A DNA stretch of 10,749 bases from Thermodesulfobacteriota bacterium (lineage in GTDB: Bacteria; Desulfobacterota; Desulfocorpusculales; Desulfocorpusculum), in the NCBI GenBank assembly GCA_028275295.1, contig JAPWUY010000021.1, positions 1 through 10,749 on the forward strand, read 5' to 3'. The notes beneath the pieces were generated by a model that saw only the letters and a list, made by a program, of their open reading frames with translations, ran no database searches and had not been told where the DNA came from. Below, piece by piece: positions 1 through 7,759 of the stretch. The stretch's first letter is position 1. Each line of letters opens with the position of its first letter. The translations under genes and the position numbers were made by a program.

Positions 1-1
1 G

Positions 2-418
2 GGGGTCGAGTCCGTCGAGGGTGTTGAGGCCGTGATGAGAACCCCTCAGGATGTGAGGAAGGAAGATTTCATCGAGGCCTCGGGAATAATAGCCGGCTCG
101 CCCGTTTATTTCGGGGGCATGGCCGCGGAGCTCAAGAAGGTCTTCGATGATTTCGTGGGAGTGAGAAAGAAGATGGCTGACAAGGTCGGGGCAGCCTTTG
201 CCACATCGGGTGACCCAAGCGGCGGAAAGGAGACCACCATGCTCTCCATCATCCAATGTTTTTTGATCTACGGGATGATAGTGGTGGGCGATCCCCTGGA
301 TGCCACTGGCCACTACGGGGTATCGTGTGTGGGAGCCCCCGATGTGGGCACTGCTGAGAATGCAAGAAAGCTAGGCCGGAGGGTAGCTGAGCTTTGCAAG
401 AGGCTCCACGCTGAGTGA
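2..418 (+). CDS. Flavodoxin-like FMN-binding protein, 5'-truncated by the window edge
   Basis: The frame is open from the first codon of the window, so the true start lies upstream; the GTG at 32 is only the first start-like codon inside. The visible 138 residues fit the C-terminal two thirds of the flavodoxin / WrbA / NADPH-dependent FMN reductase fold. A strand runs into the FMN-loop motif GSPVYFGGM, followed by ELKKVFDDF, the strand GAAFATSGDPSGGKETT, and a late GHYGVSCVGAPD loop before a C-terminal helix. Proteins of this fold bind FMN non-covalently in the cytosol and pass electrons to quinones, iron or other acceptors; the substrate here cannot be told. The missing part would contain the N-terminal phosphate-binding loop. 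The gene ends at TGA 416-418 and the next gene is about 400 bp away. The fold is well supported, the exact family less so. Confidence 0.88.
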   Translation, partial: GVESVEGVEAVMRTPQDVRKEDFIEASGIIAGSPVYFGGMAAELKKVFDDFVGVRKKMADKVGAAFATSGDPSGGKETTMLSIIQCFLIYGMIVVGDPLDATGHYGVSCVGAPDVGTAENARKLGRRVAELCKRLHAE

Positions 419-815
419 ACCCCAATGAGTGTCTGTCCGGGGAAGATGCCCTCCGCCTCGGGAAGCCTGGGGAGCGGGCCAATCCTGCCCGGAATTCTTC
501 TTCAGAAGCCTTGGGACTCGGGACCTCTGGACACCCAAGGCATCTTCGCGCCTAAGTGTACCTGCGGCCCTGGGGGTGCCAAGTATTCCCCATCCTCCAA
601 AGGGACTTTTCCTGGAAAGGGCTCCAGGGAATATCCGGCTCCTTCGAAGAAGCGAAGATGTGGAGAGAGCCATCCTCGATCCCTTTCATTCCTTTCAGGG
701 GGGCTCGGGATGCTACTTCATGACGAGAGGAAGTTTCCCGAGCAAGATACCGAGTTTGTCTTTCCAATGGAAAGTCCCTGTGATACATTTGCCAAAAAGT
801 TTTTGGAGTTGATCC
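419..815. other. Intergenic stretch, no gene supported
   Basis: About 400 bp between the flavodoxin and hydrolase genes. Two overlapping plus-strand frames are open here (from 425 and 429) and one even runs into the hydrolase gene, but their products are rich in Pro, Ser and Gly, show no domain pattern and lack a convincing ribosome site. A 6-bp inverted repeat, CCTGGA at 611-616 and TCCAGG at 623-628 with a 6-nt loop, is visible. It has no T-run after it on either strand, so I do not call it a terminator. I see no clear sigma70 promoter. Confidence 0.5.
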
Positions 816-1601
816 ATGGACCCCATGGACGAGGAGACGATTTCAGCCTTCGTGTTTTTCCCGAGGAAGCAGTGGGGACCTCCTCTGGATACGGAAACGG
901 TCAAGGATCTAGTTTTGGATCTCCCGGATGGCGTTTCCATAGGCGGAAGATTTTTTCTCTCGAAGAAAAGTTCTCCCACCATCCTCTATTTTCACGGAAA
1001 CGGCGAGATAGCCAGCGACTATGACGAAATAGCCCCCCTCTATCTCGAGCGAGGATTGAATCTCCTCGTTGTGGACTATAGGGGATACGGGAGAAGCTCG
1101 GGCAGACCAACAATATCGAGCCTCCTCGAGGATGCCGAGAATTTGGTGGAGCCGCTCGGGAGATGGCTCCAGGACAATCGTCTCGATGGCTCCCTTTGGG
1201 TGATGGGGAGGTCCCTGGGGAGTCTTCCTGCCATTCACCTTGCAGCCTCGAGGGGAGAGATTTTCGAGGGCCTCGTGGTGGAAAGCGGATTCGCGGACAC
1301 TTTGGGTCTCCTCGAGAGGGTGGGAGTTCCCATAGGCGCTCGGCTCATCCCAGAGCCATGGCCTCGGATCAACCTCTTGAACATATCGAGGGTCAATCTC
1401 CCCACGCTCATAATCCACGGTGAGCTGGACGAGATCATTCCCCTCGAAGATGCTCGAGCCCTTTGGCAAGCCTGTGGCTCAGAGAAAAAGGAATTGCTCG
1501 TGATCCCAGGGGCTGGCCACAACGATCTCCTCTGGATTGGTCAAAGGGATTACATGGATGCCATAACCAAACTGGTGAGAGGCTTTATCTCAGGGAGCTG
1601 A
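816..1601 (+). CDS. Alpha/beta hydrolase (serine hydrolase, BEM46/ABHD13-like)
   Basis: 261 residues covering a full alpha/beta-hydrolase core. In order: the strand TILYFHGNGE (residues 55-64), whose HGNG forms the oxyanion region; VVDYRGYGRSSG (85-96), typical of this subgroup; the nucleophile elbow GRSLGS with Ser133; the acid loop HGELDEIIP with Asp205; and the catalytic histidine in GAGHND, His235. All three triad residues are present. There is no signal peptide, so it should be cytosolic. The layout resembles the uncharacterised BEM46/ABHD13/ABHD17-type hydrolases, which cleave ester or thioester bonds; the substrate cannot be inferred. The start is fixed by GGAG at 805-808, seven bases before ATG, and by an in-frame TGA at 810-812. 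A small membrane-protein gene follows 37 bp downstream and is probably co-transcribed. Confidence 0.92.
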   Translation: MDPMDEETISAFVFFPRKQWGPPLDTETVKDLVLDLPDGVSIGGRFFLSKKSSPTILYFHGNGEIASDYDEIAPLYLERGLNLLVVDYRGYGRSSGRPTISSLLEDAENLVEPLGRWLQDNRLDGSLWVMGRSLGSLPAIHLAASRGEIFEGLVVESGFADTLGLLERVGVPIGARLIPEPWPRINLLNISRVNLPTLIIHGELDEIIPLEDARALWQACGSEKKELLVIPGAGHNDLLWIGQRDYMDAITKLVRGFISGS

Positions 1602-1638
1602 ACCTTATTAGAGGGATGAGAAATGATTGGAGGTGGAT

Positions 1639-1815
1639 ATGGCCCTTTGGATCTTCTTGACCGTCCTCTCCTTGATCGCCCTTTACTTGTCCATTTCCAT
1701 AAACCGTCCCATTCTCATAGTGGCCACTGCCATAGCGAGCGCACTGGGCCTTCTGATGATAGTCCTGAGGCTGATGGTCCATAGGAAGATGAGCAGGGCC
1801 ATGGGTATGAGGTGA
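1639..1815 (+). CDS. Small two-helix membrane protein, unknown function
   Basis: 58 residues. I choose the ATG at 1639 because GGAGGT at 1629-1634 lies just upstream; the TTG at 1627 in the same frame would include the ribosome site itself in the coding region. The product has two hydrophobic stretches, about residues 3-19 and 24-44, separated by a short polar SINRP turn, and a basic tail HRKMSRAMGMR. This predicts a hairpin in the inner membrane with both ends in the cytoplasm. I do not recognise the family. It sits 37 bp after the hydrolase gene on the same strand and its stop lies 6 bp from the end of the convergent sigma-factor gene. Its size, ribosome site and hydrophobic pattern make it more likely real than not. 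Confidence 0.62.
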   Translation: MALWIFLTVLSLIALYLSISINRPILIVATAIASALGLLMIVLRLMVHRKMSRAMGMR

Positions 1816-1821
1816 CCTCCT

Positions 1822-2682
1822 TCAGCATCTCCTGGAAGGGATCTCCTTGAGGAAGTTCTCCAGTCTCCTTTTGAGTTCCTCGGGAATGTCTTCAGGTCTC
1901 AAGGCTCTGCACAACTGAGAGGTCTTCCTATAAGTGTTGAGAAAGGCTAGGCATGGCGGGCAGTCCGCCAAGTGGCGATCGAGCTCCTCCCTCTCTTCCC
2001 GAGGTAGCTCCCCCTCCAAGTACTCGCACAGGATCTCCACGATCTCCCTACAGGTTTGCTTGTGCCTTCTTCTGGTCTTGGGCCTCGCCATGGGCCTCTT
2101 CTCCTCTTCCTTGAAGTAGGAAGCCAGCACTCCCCTGAGGGCCAATCTAGCCCTGTGAAGCCTAGATTTCACTGCCGCAATGGTGAGATCCAGTGCCCTA
2201 GCTATTTCGGCCAGTGGGATCTCCTCCATATCCTTCATCACAATCACGATCCTGTGATCCTCGGGAAGAGAACCGAGGGCCCTCTCCAGGGTCTCCATGG
2301 CCTCCTTGGAAAGAAGCCTCTCCAAGGGCCTTTGGGACCAATCGACAATTTCCTCCGCATATCTTCCCTCTTCATCGAACTTGGGAAGGAAGTCCTCGAT
2401 GGAAACGGTGTCACCCTTCCTTCGCTTGGCCCTGAGCCTGTCCAAACTGGCATTCACCGTGACCCTATAGAGCCATGTGGATATGGATGCCCTTTCCTCG
2501 AAGCCTTCGCCCTTTGCCAAGAGGTTCACCATGGCATCCTGGACAGCATCCTGGGCCTCCATGGGATCCTGGACTATTCCATAGGCGACCCTGTAAAGCT
2601 TCGGCACAAGATCGGGGAGGATGTCCTCGTAGGTCCTCTTTTCCACCTCCACCAGTTGAATCGAAGGCTCTCTCTGGTCCAT
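1822..2682 (-). CDS. ECF-type RNA polymerase sigma factor fused to a zinc-binding anti-sigma domain
   Basis: 286 residues in one uninterrupted frame. Residues about 20-90 are sigma region 2 (LYRVAYGIVQDPMEAQDAVQ then STWLYRVTVNASLDRLR). About 126-188 are region 4 with the helix-turn-helix PLAEIARALDLTIAAVKSRL. After a basic linker, residues 198-286 match a zf-HC2/ZAS anti-sigma domain: CREIVEILCEYLEGELP then HLADCPPC, giving probable zinc ligands Cys211, His237, Cys241 and Cys244. ZAS domains normally belong to separate anti-sigma proteins that hold ECF factors inactive, often under redox control; here both halves share one chain and no membrane segment follows, so control would be cytosolic. 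I place the start at ATG 2682, behind AGGAGG with six bases between. A TTG at 2748 abutting the upstream gene's stop is in frame but lacks such a site. The gene lies 66 bp after the cysteinyl-tRNA synthetase fusion and may share its transcript. Confidence 0.9.
   Translation of the reverse strand: MDQREPSIQLVEVEKRTYEDILPDLVPKLYRVAYGIVQDPMEAQDAVQDAMVNLLAKGEGFEERASISTWLYRVTVNASLDRLRAKRRKGDTVSIEDFLPKFDEEGRYAEEIVDWSQRPLERLLSKEAMETLERALGSLPEDHRIVIVMKDMEEIPLAEIARALDLTIAAVKSRLHRARLALRGVLASYFKEEEKRPMARPKTRRRHKQTCREIVEILCEYLEGELPREEREELDRHLADCPPCLAFLNTYRKTSQLCRALRPEDIPEELKRRLENFLKEIPSRRC
2089..2106 (-). promoter_or_regulatory. Possible internal ribosome site and ATG inside the sigma/anti-sigma gene
   Basis: On the minus strand GAGGAG (2106-2101) lies nine bases before an in-frame ATG (2091-2089) placed exactly at the start of the zinc-binding domain. 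Initiation here would give a free 89-residue anti-sigma protein as well as the full fusion. The purine run also simply encodes Glu-Glu-Glu-Lys, so it may be accidental. Confidence 0.35.
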
Positions 2683-2748
2683 CCAAGCCCTCCTTTTCCC
2701 CATCGGGTGCCAATGGTTCGTCCCTCGTGGGGATGACCTCTCTCCCAA

Positions 2749-4911
2749 CTACCCGAAAAGTTCCGTGTGGTGATGCCACTTTCTGTAAAAGATGTAGAAA
2801 TTGGCCCTGCTTCTCCTTTCCCTTTCCTCTGGATCCATGTTCTCCCAAAGGGAACTGGGGTGGAGCTTCAGAGGAAGTCCCCCAGCGACAACTGCCTTGT
2901 ACCCCAAATGCCTTATCCGGAAGGAGTAATCCAGGTCCAGATGCCTGTAAAATCGGAATCTCTCATCCATGAATCCAGCTTTGCGCACAACATCCCTCGG
3001 TATTGCCATAAAGTAAATCGTTATGGCGTGAACCTCTGGCCCCTCGCCCTCCTCGAAGTTCTGGCAATCCTTGGTGAGGAGCCCCATGGCCCCTGTGACT
3101 CCCACCTCCCGATCCTCGAGAACCCTCTCTACGGGAGAGAAGATGTCCCCCACTGGCTCCACGCAAGGATCCACTAAGAGGACAATCCTTCCCAGGGCTT
3201 GTCTCAGTGCCACGTTCCTGGAAGCTGCCTCTCCCAGCCTATGGTCCGCAAGGACGAGGAGGCAGTCGGGGTCGTGGCACGTGGCCTCCTGGAGCAATCT
3301 CCTCGTAGCATCCCTAGAGCCACCTTCAACTATGATGGTCTGGATCCTCCTGCCCCCCCCGTGGGCCTTCAAGGCCTCATAACATCTCAAGACCTCGTGC
3401 CCATTGTCGCACGCCACAAGGGAGACAGTGAAGTCGTACCTTTCCTCCTCTTCCAAGAGGTTGGGAACATCTCCGGAAGAGGAGATCTCTCTGGGTGCTC
3501 CTTTCCACTCAGCCCTGGATCTTCTCAGGGCCAATGTCCCTTGGGCATGATCCCTGAGTTCCACCCCCTGTCTTTCCAGCTCCATCCTCAGGGAATCAGC
3601 GGCGGTGAAATTCTTTCTGCTTCTCTCCTCATGGCGTATGCGGACCTTCTCTTGGACCTCGGGGGGAAGGTCTCTCGATTTCTCAGGCCAGGAGGCGAGA
3701 TCCAATCCCAGCACTTGGTCGCAGTGGACCAGGATCCGGGACCTGAGAGGATGGGGAATCGACTCATCGTGAAGCATGGACCAGACAACAGCGAGGGCCC
3801 TGGGCAGGGCCAGATCGTGGCAGATCCATCGGGTGAACTCCTCTATCCATCGAGCCCCGGGACCTTCCCTGGGCAACTCCACATCCCTCCAAGCTCCATC
3901 CTCCACATGTCTCCTCAGATGGGAAAGCCCCCTCTGAGCTCCCCCCAGGGCCCTGAAGGTGAAATTCAGCCGACTTCTGTAATGCACAGTGAGGCACAGA
4001 TATCTGAATGCCAGGGGATCGTATCCCCTCTCCTCCAAATCCCTTATGGTGTAATCATTGGCCGCTGATTTTGCCATCTTGGCCCCATCAGCGAGCAAGT
4101 GCTGGCCGTGAACCCAATGGCCCACGACTCTGTGGCCCACTGCAGCCTCTGATTGGGCCATCTCGTCCTCGTGATGTGGGAAGATGTTGTCCACCCCCCC
4201 TGTGTGGATGTCCACATGCTCCCCGATGTAGTGGAGAGACATTGCTGAGCACTCGATGTGCCAGCCCGGGAATCCCTCTCCCCACGGGGAATCCCATTTC
4301 ATCTCCCTTCCTGGCTCAGCAGCCTTCCACAGGGTGAAGTCCTGGGGATTCCTCTTGAGGGGATCGGCCTCCACCCTCACAGCTTCGAGGAGGTTAAGGA
4401 GGATATTTCCCGAAAGGGCTCCATAATTGGGAAAGCTCTCTACATCGAAATACACGTTTCCGCCTTTCACATAGGCGTGGCCTTTTTGGATGAGGACCTT
4501 GATGAGTTCGATGCAATGGGATATGTGTTCGGTTGCCCTGGGAAAGACATCTGCGGGAAGGATGTTCAACCTGGCCTCGTCCTCGAGAAAGACCCTGGTA
4601 TAATGTTCCGCTATCTCTCTGGATTTGAGGCCGGCTTTCCTGGCAGCTGCGATTATCTTGTCCTCCCCCCTTTCGAGCATCTCCTGCCTCATGTGGCCAA
4701 CATCGGTTATGTTCTTCACGTGGAACACCTCGTAGCCGAGAAACCTTAGGACCCTCTTTATCCAGTCCGCCATGAGGAAGGTCCTGAGGTTGCCCAAGTG
4801 CGCGTCCCTGTAAACTGTGGGTCCGCAGCTATAGAGGGTTACCCTATTCGGGTCCCGAGGCGAAACGGGCTCCTTGGCACGACTCAAGGTATTATAGAGC
4901 CAAAGCCGCAT
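2749..4911 (-). CDS. cysS: Cysteinyl-tRNA synthetase with a C-terminal GT2 glycosyltransferase-like domain
   Basis: 720 residues, against about 460-480 for a normal CysRS. Residues 1 to about 465 are a complete class I CysRS, which charges tRNA-Cys with cysteine. Signatures are YSCGPTVY with zinc ligand Cys29, the HIGH-type motif HLGN (38-41), CSAM with Cys221, FPHHEDE with His246 and Glu250, and KMAKS (278-282). From about 492 to 720 follows a GT-A-like fold: [50 protein letters not shown] and [19 protein letters not shown]. These match family 2 glycosyltransferases in order and spacing. The usual DXD metal motif appears as Asp-Pro-Cys (581-583), so catalysis is doubtful. There is no membrane segment. 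The start ATG has GGGGAG seven bases upstream. It is divergent from rmuC and upstream of the sigma-factor gene. I have a vague, unverified memory of similar fusions in other deep bacterial lineages. Confidence 0.93.
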   Translation of the reverse strand: MRLWLYNTLSRAKEPVSPRDPNRVTLYSCGPTVYRDAHLGNLRTFLMADWIKRVLRFLGYEVFHVKNITDVGHMRQEMLERGEDKIIAAARKAGLKSREIAEHYTRVFLEDEARLNILPADVFPRATEHISHCIELIKVLIQKGHAYVKGGNVYFDVESFPNYGALSGNILLNLLEAVRVEADPLKRNPQDFTLWKAAEPGREMKWDSPWGEGFPGWHIECSAMSLHYIGEHVDIHTGGVDNIFPHHEDEMAQSEAAVGHRVVGHWVHGQHLLADGAKMAKSAANDYTIRDLEERGYDPLAFRYLCLTVHYRSRLNFTFRALGGAQRGLSHLRRHVEDGAWRDVELPREGPGARWIEEFTRWICHDLALPRALAVVWSMLHDESIPHPLRSRILVHCDQVLGLDLASWPEKSRDLPPEVQEKVRIRHEERSRKNFTAADSLRMELERQGVELRDHAQGTLALRRSRAEWKGAPREISSSGDVPNLLEEEERYDFTVSLVACDNGHEVLRCYEALKAHGGGRRIQTIIVEGGSRDATRRLLQEATCHDPDCLLVLADHRLGEAASRNVALRQALGRIVLLVDPCVEPVGDIFSPVERVLEDREVGVTGAMGLLTKDCQNFEEGEGPEVHAITIYFMAIPRDVVRKAGFMDERFRFYRHLDLDYSFRIRHLGYKAVVAGGLPLKLHPSSLWENMDPEERERRSRANFYIFYRKWHHHTELFG

Positions 4912-5215
4912 GTCCCTGCTCCCCGAGGTAGGCGATATGGCAAAAGGAACCTTCCAGAGTGATCCCTAAATCAGCGCTCCTTGGAGATCTATGTTGCAAC
5001 TTCACCTGAAAAAGTGTAACACGGTTTTTCGTCCAAGGGTGTCCAGAAGACTTCCGAGGGAAAGGGAGGATCCGATCCATACGGGCCTGCGAGGAAAGGC
5101 GGTAGATTGATGGGGATTTCGAAGTTTCGAGAGGGAAGTCCCCAGTGGGAACTCAGGACCTTCGGGGAATCGGACCTCACCGGGAGAATTCACCCAGGAG
5201 AAAGGAGTGCGAGGC
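4912..5215. other. Divergent intergenic region between cysS fusion and rmuC
   Basis: About 300 bp that must hold promoters for two divergent genes. Besides the extended -10 candidate for the minus strand, I see no confident plus-strand promoter, no large inverted repeat and no sign of a coding region; the short minus-strand frames here have no domain-like pattern. Confidence 0.45.
5013..5021 (-). promoter_or_regulatory. Candidate extended -10 promoter for the cysteinyl-tRNA synthetase gene
   Basis: Read on the minus strand this is TGTTACACT, an extended -10 element (TGN plus a TATAAT-like hexamer), about 100 bp before the start codon. A TTGGAC lies upstream, but only 12 bp away, too close for a standard -35. 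The leader of about 95 nt shows no T-box consensus. Confidence 0.3.
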
Positions 5216-6466
5216 ATGGATAGCTCGGTGGGATTGGGGCTTTTTGTCTTGGCCTTGGGAGTGGGATTAGCCCTTTACAGGATCTATAGGCTCGAGAAGG
5301 GTATAGGAGAGTCACTCGACGGCCTTTTTCGGCAATACAGGATCGAGGTCCTGGATGCCTTCCAGAAGCAGGGGGCTGATACCTCCGAGAGGATAGCCAA
5401 GGCCTCAGCTGAGATTCGTCTAGGGCTCATGGAGAAGCTCGCAGGGGACTTCCAGACCATGCAGGAGAGGATAGATTCCATGTTGCTACAAGGTCGAAGG
5501 GAGCTACAGGAGGGCCTTGCCCGCTCCACTCAGGCTCTCGAACTTCGATTCGCCAATCTCCAGGAAGTGACTAGGAATCAGTTGGAGGCCATAAGGGGAA
5601 AGTTGGACGAAAGGCTAGAGCTCATAGGACAACAGGTCCAGTCCAAACTGGACCAGAATCTGAGGGAGGGTTTTCAGCATATGGAGAAGGTCCAGGAACA
5701 CTTGAAGGCAGCGGAGCTGCAGCTCCAGGGAGTGGGGCAGGTGGGGGCTTCCATAAAGGAACTCAACGCCCTGCTCAGGTTGCCCCATCTGAGGGGAGGT
5801 TTCGGGGAGGCGACTCTCGAGAGGCTCCTTTCGGATTTCCTCCCTTCCCACATGTTCGAGCTACAGGCCCAAATACCCGGGGTTGGAAGAGTGGATGCCC
5901 TTGTAAAATTTCCCAAAGCCTCTCTCCCCATAGATTCCAAGTTCCCGAGGGAACAGGTCCTACCCCTTTTCGAAGAGGCGACATCCCCGGATCGCCTGGC
6001 TGAGGCGAGGAAGGTGTTGGCCCAGGTCCTGAGGAGTGAGGCCCAAAGGATATCCAGGTACATAGTGCCCGAGGCTGGAACCATGAACATGGCCCTCATG
6101 TTCCTTCCTTCGGAGACCTTGTATTTCGAGGCCATAAGGGATGGGAAGCTGTGGGAGGAGCTGGGAAAGAAGAGGGTCCATCCGGTATCGCCCAATACCT
6201 TGGCAATAACCCTCCGCGGCATAGCCATTGCCCACGAATACTATCAAATGGCCAGAGGCGTGGAACGGACCATGGAGGAGCTCCACAGGGCGAGGAGGCA
6301 TCTGGAGCTTTTTCAACAGAGGTTCGAGGAGGTGGGAAAAGGCTTGGAAAAAGCCCAGGAGGCCTTCAGGACAGCTGCCACTCACCTGGCCAGATACACA
6401 GTGGCTGTGACGCGGCTCTCTCCCTCAGGGACCGAGGAGAAGATCGAATCCCCTCCCAAAGGGTGA
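5216..6466 (+). CDS. rmuC: DNA recombination protein RmuC
   Basis: 416 residues with the standard RmuC layout. There is an N-terminal hydrophobic anchor (about 4-22), a long helical coiled-coil region (about 25-175), then the RmuC core (about 180-390). The core carries a PD-(D/E)XK-like set: GFGE with Glu199, RVDALV with Asp227, and LPIDSK with Asp240 and Lys242. It also has the family-typical MALMFLPSETLYFEAI and VSPNTLAITLRGIA blocks. RmuC proteins are thought to be membrane-tethered nucleases that limit inversions and recombination at short inverted repeats; the exact reaction is not settled. I choose ATG 5216, with AAAGGAG ending eight bases upstream. A GTG at 5207 with AGGAG at 5196-5200 would add three residues and cannot be excluded. 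It is transcribed away from the cysS fusion, and the repeat-rich region begins about 450 bp downstream. Confidence 0.95.
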   Translation: MDSSVGLGLFVLALGVGLALYRIYRLEKGIGESLDGLFRQYRIEVLDAFQKQGADTSERIAKASAEIRLGLMEKLAGDFQTMQERIDSMLLQGRRELQEGLARSTQALELRFANLQEVTRNQLEAIRGKLDERLELIGQQVQSKLDQNLREGFQHMEKVQEHLKAAELQLQGVGQVGASIKELNALLRLPHLRGGFGEATLERLLSDFLPSHMFELQAQIPGVGRVDALVKFPKASLPIDSKFPREQVLPLFEEATSPDRLAEARKVLAQVLRSEAQRISRYIVPEAGTMNMALMFLPSETLYFEAIRDGKLWEELGKKRVHPVSPNTLAITLRGIAIAHEYYQMARGVERTMEELHRARRHLELFQQRFEEVGKGLEKAQEAFRTAATHLARYTVAVTRLSPSGTEEKIESPPKG

Positions 6467-6475
6467 GAGGGAGGG
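6451..6475 (+). terminator. Possible hairpin at the rmuC stop codon
   Basis: CCCTCCC (6451-6457) and GGGAGGG (6469-6475) form a perfect 7-bp stem around the TGA stop. There is no T-run after it, so it is at best an atypical terminator or an mRNA 3'-end stabiliser. Confidence 0.28.
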
Positions 6476-6919
6476 AGACGAACTCGTTCCGACCCACCAT
6501 CGGGAGAACTCCTCGGTGTCCTCTTCGAGGTCTAAGCCCATAAAGAGGCCCTCACGAGAAGAATCTCCTCCTGGGACAGGACCTCCAACTTGCGTTTCGC
6601 TGCGGTCTTTATCTGGGGGAGATGCCACGCATCTTCCCGCAAATGGTTCACGGCAGCGTAATTCCGTAAGAGAGGCCCCCACTACCTTCATAGCTATGGG
6701 ATCGCCTGAAGGCAATATCATCCCTTGATGGACAGCTAGACCCACGGCAGGCCCCCAAAATGACAAATGAGACTTTCCCCCCGCTCCTTCTTGGATTGTG
6801 AGCTTCCCGAGTGGCTTCCGAGGTATCCGAAGCACTCGGGTCCGTTTCAAATTCTCTCCAGCCTAACATCCCTCCCAATTCGCGGTAGTGGATGATCCAA
6901 CCAAGTTTGTCTAAGAGCT
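6467..6919. other. Gene-poor spacer with a possible decayed coding fragment
   Basis: No intact gene is supported between rmuC and the repeat array. On the minus strand a short frame (stop 6532-6534, open to 6681) would encode a protein-like tail including NYAAVNHLREDAWHLPQIK and KRKLEVLSQEEILLVRASLW. A second frame just upstream of it (about 6660-6727) reads GMILPSGDPIAMKVVGAS, which could be the preceding part after a frameshift. I do not recognise the family, and no start site or ribosome site remains. Composition is less G-rich than the array that follows. Confidence 0.35.
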
Positions 6920-7212
6920 CGTCTCCGCGAGGATGCGGGCCCGAAAGAGAGGGCCTCGCGGGGTACGTCCCAAAGTACGCCAGGGGAGGTTTTTTTGAGG
7001 GGCGCACTCTGTGCGCCCGTGTTGCACGGCCTAACGGATGCGGAGGGCCTTCATTATTGGGAGGGGCTAGCGGGAAGCTGGTTGCCCGAAGGGGGGATGG
7101 CCCGGTAAAGGGCCAACTTCCCTCTGCGGGCGGGCGGAGCCCGCCCCTCCAGGGGGGGCTAGCCTGGCTAAGAAGCCTCGGGGAGTAAACCCGGGGACAA
7201 CGCGGAGGGTGG

Positions 7213-7441
7213 TTTTCTCGGAGGGACGCACTCTGTGCGTCCGCGTGGCAAGGCCCCACGAATGCCGAGGCATTCCATTTTCACCCGACGATGAGGCAAG
7301 AGGCCGGTTGGCCTATTGGGGACATGTCTGGGCCAGGCCGATGCCTTCCTATCCGGGCGTGCAGAGCCCGCCCCTCCGCGGGGTGGACGCTCCGAGGTGA
7401 GACGGCCTTGCGGGGGAAGGCCCGAAAATAGGCGAAGGGCG
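7213..7441 (+). repeat. Array unit, standard length
   Basis: A clear reference unit of 229 bp. Hairpin A is GGACGCAC/TCT/GTGCGTCC (7224-7242); block C holds AGGCC/GGTT/GGCCT near 7290; hairpin D spans about 7353-7382; the E hairpin GGCCTT...AAGGCC lies near 7404-7423 with a loop one base longer than in later copies. Confidence 0.85.
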
Positions 7442-7442
7442 T

Positions 7443-7701
7443 TTTTCTCGGAGGGGCGCGGTCTCCGCGTCCGGGAATATGGGCCGGGCGCAAACCGGGG
7501 CATGTCAGGATTACGGGCCGGGGCGAAGGCTCGTTTCTTCGGAGGGGCGCACTCTGTGCGCCCGAGTGCTTAGGCCGCACGCAAGCCCCGGTATGGCATG
7601 ACGGCCGAGAGGTAGACGAAGGGCCGGTGGCCTACCGGCGACACGCTCAAGTAGAGCCAATGGTGTCGTTGCGGGCGTGCGGAGCCCGCCCCTCCGCGGG
7701 G
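7443..7701 (+). repeat. Near-identical 259-bp duplication, copy 1
   Basis: Matches copy 2 (7760-8018) at a fixed offset of 317 bp with two differences that I can see: G versus T in CATGTCAGGATT / CATGTCATGATT, and C versus G in AAGGCTCGTTT / AAGGCTGGTTT. It contains two A-B modules in a row (A loops at 7462 and 7553), then C and D, so this unit is 317 bp rather than 226. Confidence 0.95.
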
Positions 7702-7759
7702 GGACCATCCGAGCTAGGATGGCCTTGCGGGGAAGGCCCGGGGATGACGCGAAATGCGG

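Noticed and set aside
425..1024. 199-codon plus-strand frame upstream of and overlapping the hydrolase
   Set aside because: It overlaps a confident gene in another frame, has low-complexity composition and no domain signature.
2056..2736. 226-codon plus-strand frame opposite the sigma-factor gene
   Set aside because: Antisense shadow of a clearly conserved protein; no ribosome site or family pattern.
3199..4068. 289-codon plus-strand frame opposite the CysRS fusion
   Set aside because: Antisense shadow of the synthetase gene, with Pro/Gly/Ser-rich product and no domain.
4912..5010. T-box leader for the cysteinyl-tRNA synthetase gene
   Set aside because: The leader lacks the conserved AGGGTGGNACCGCG box and a terminator/antiterminator pair.
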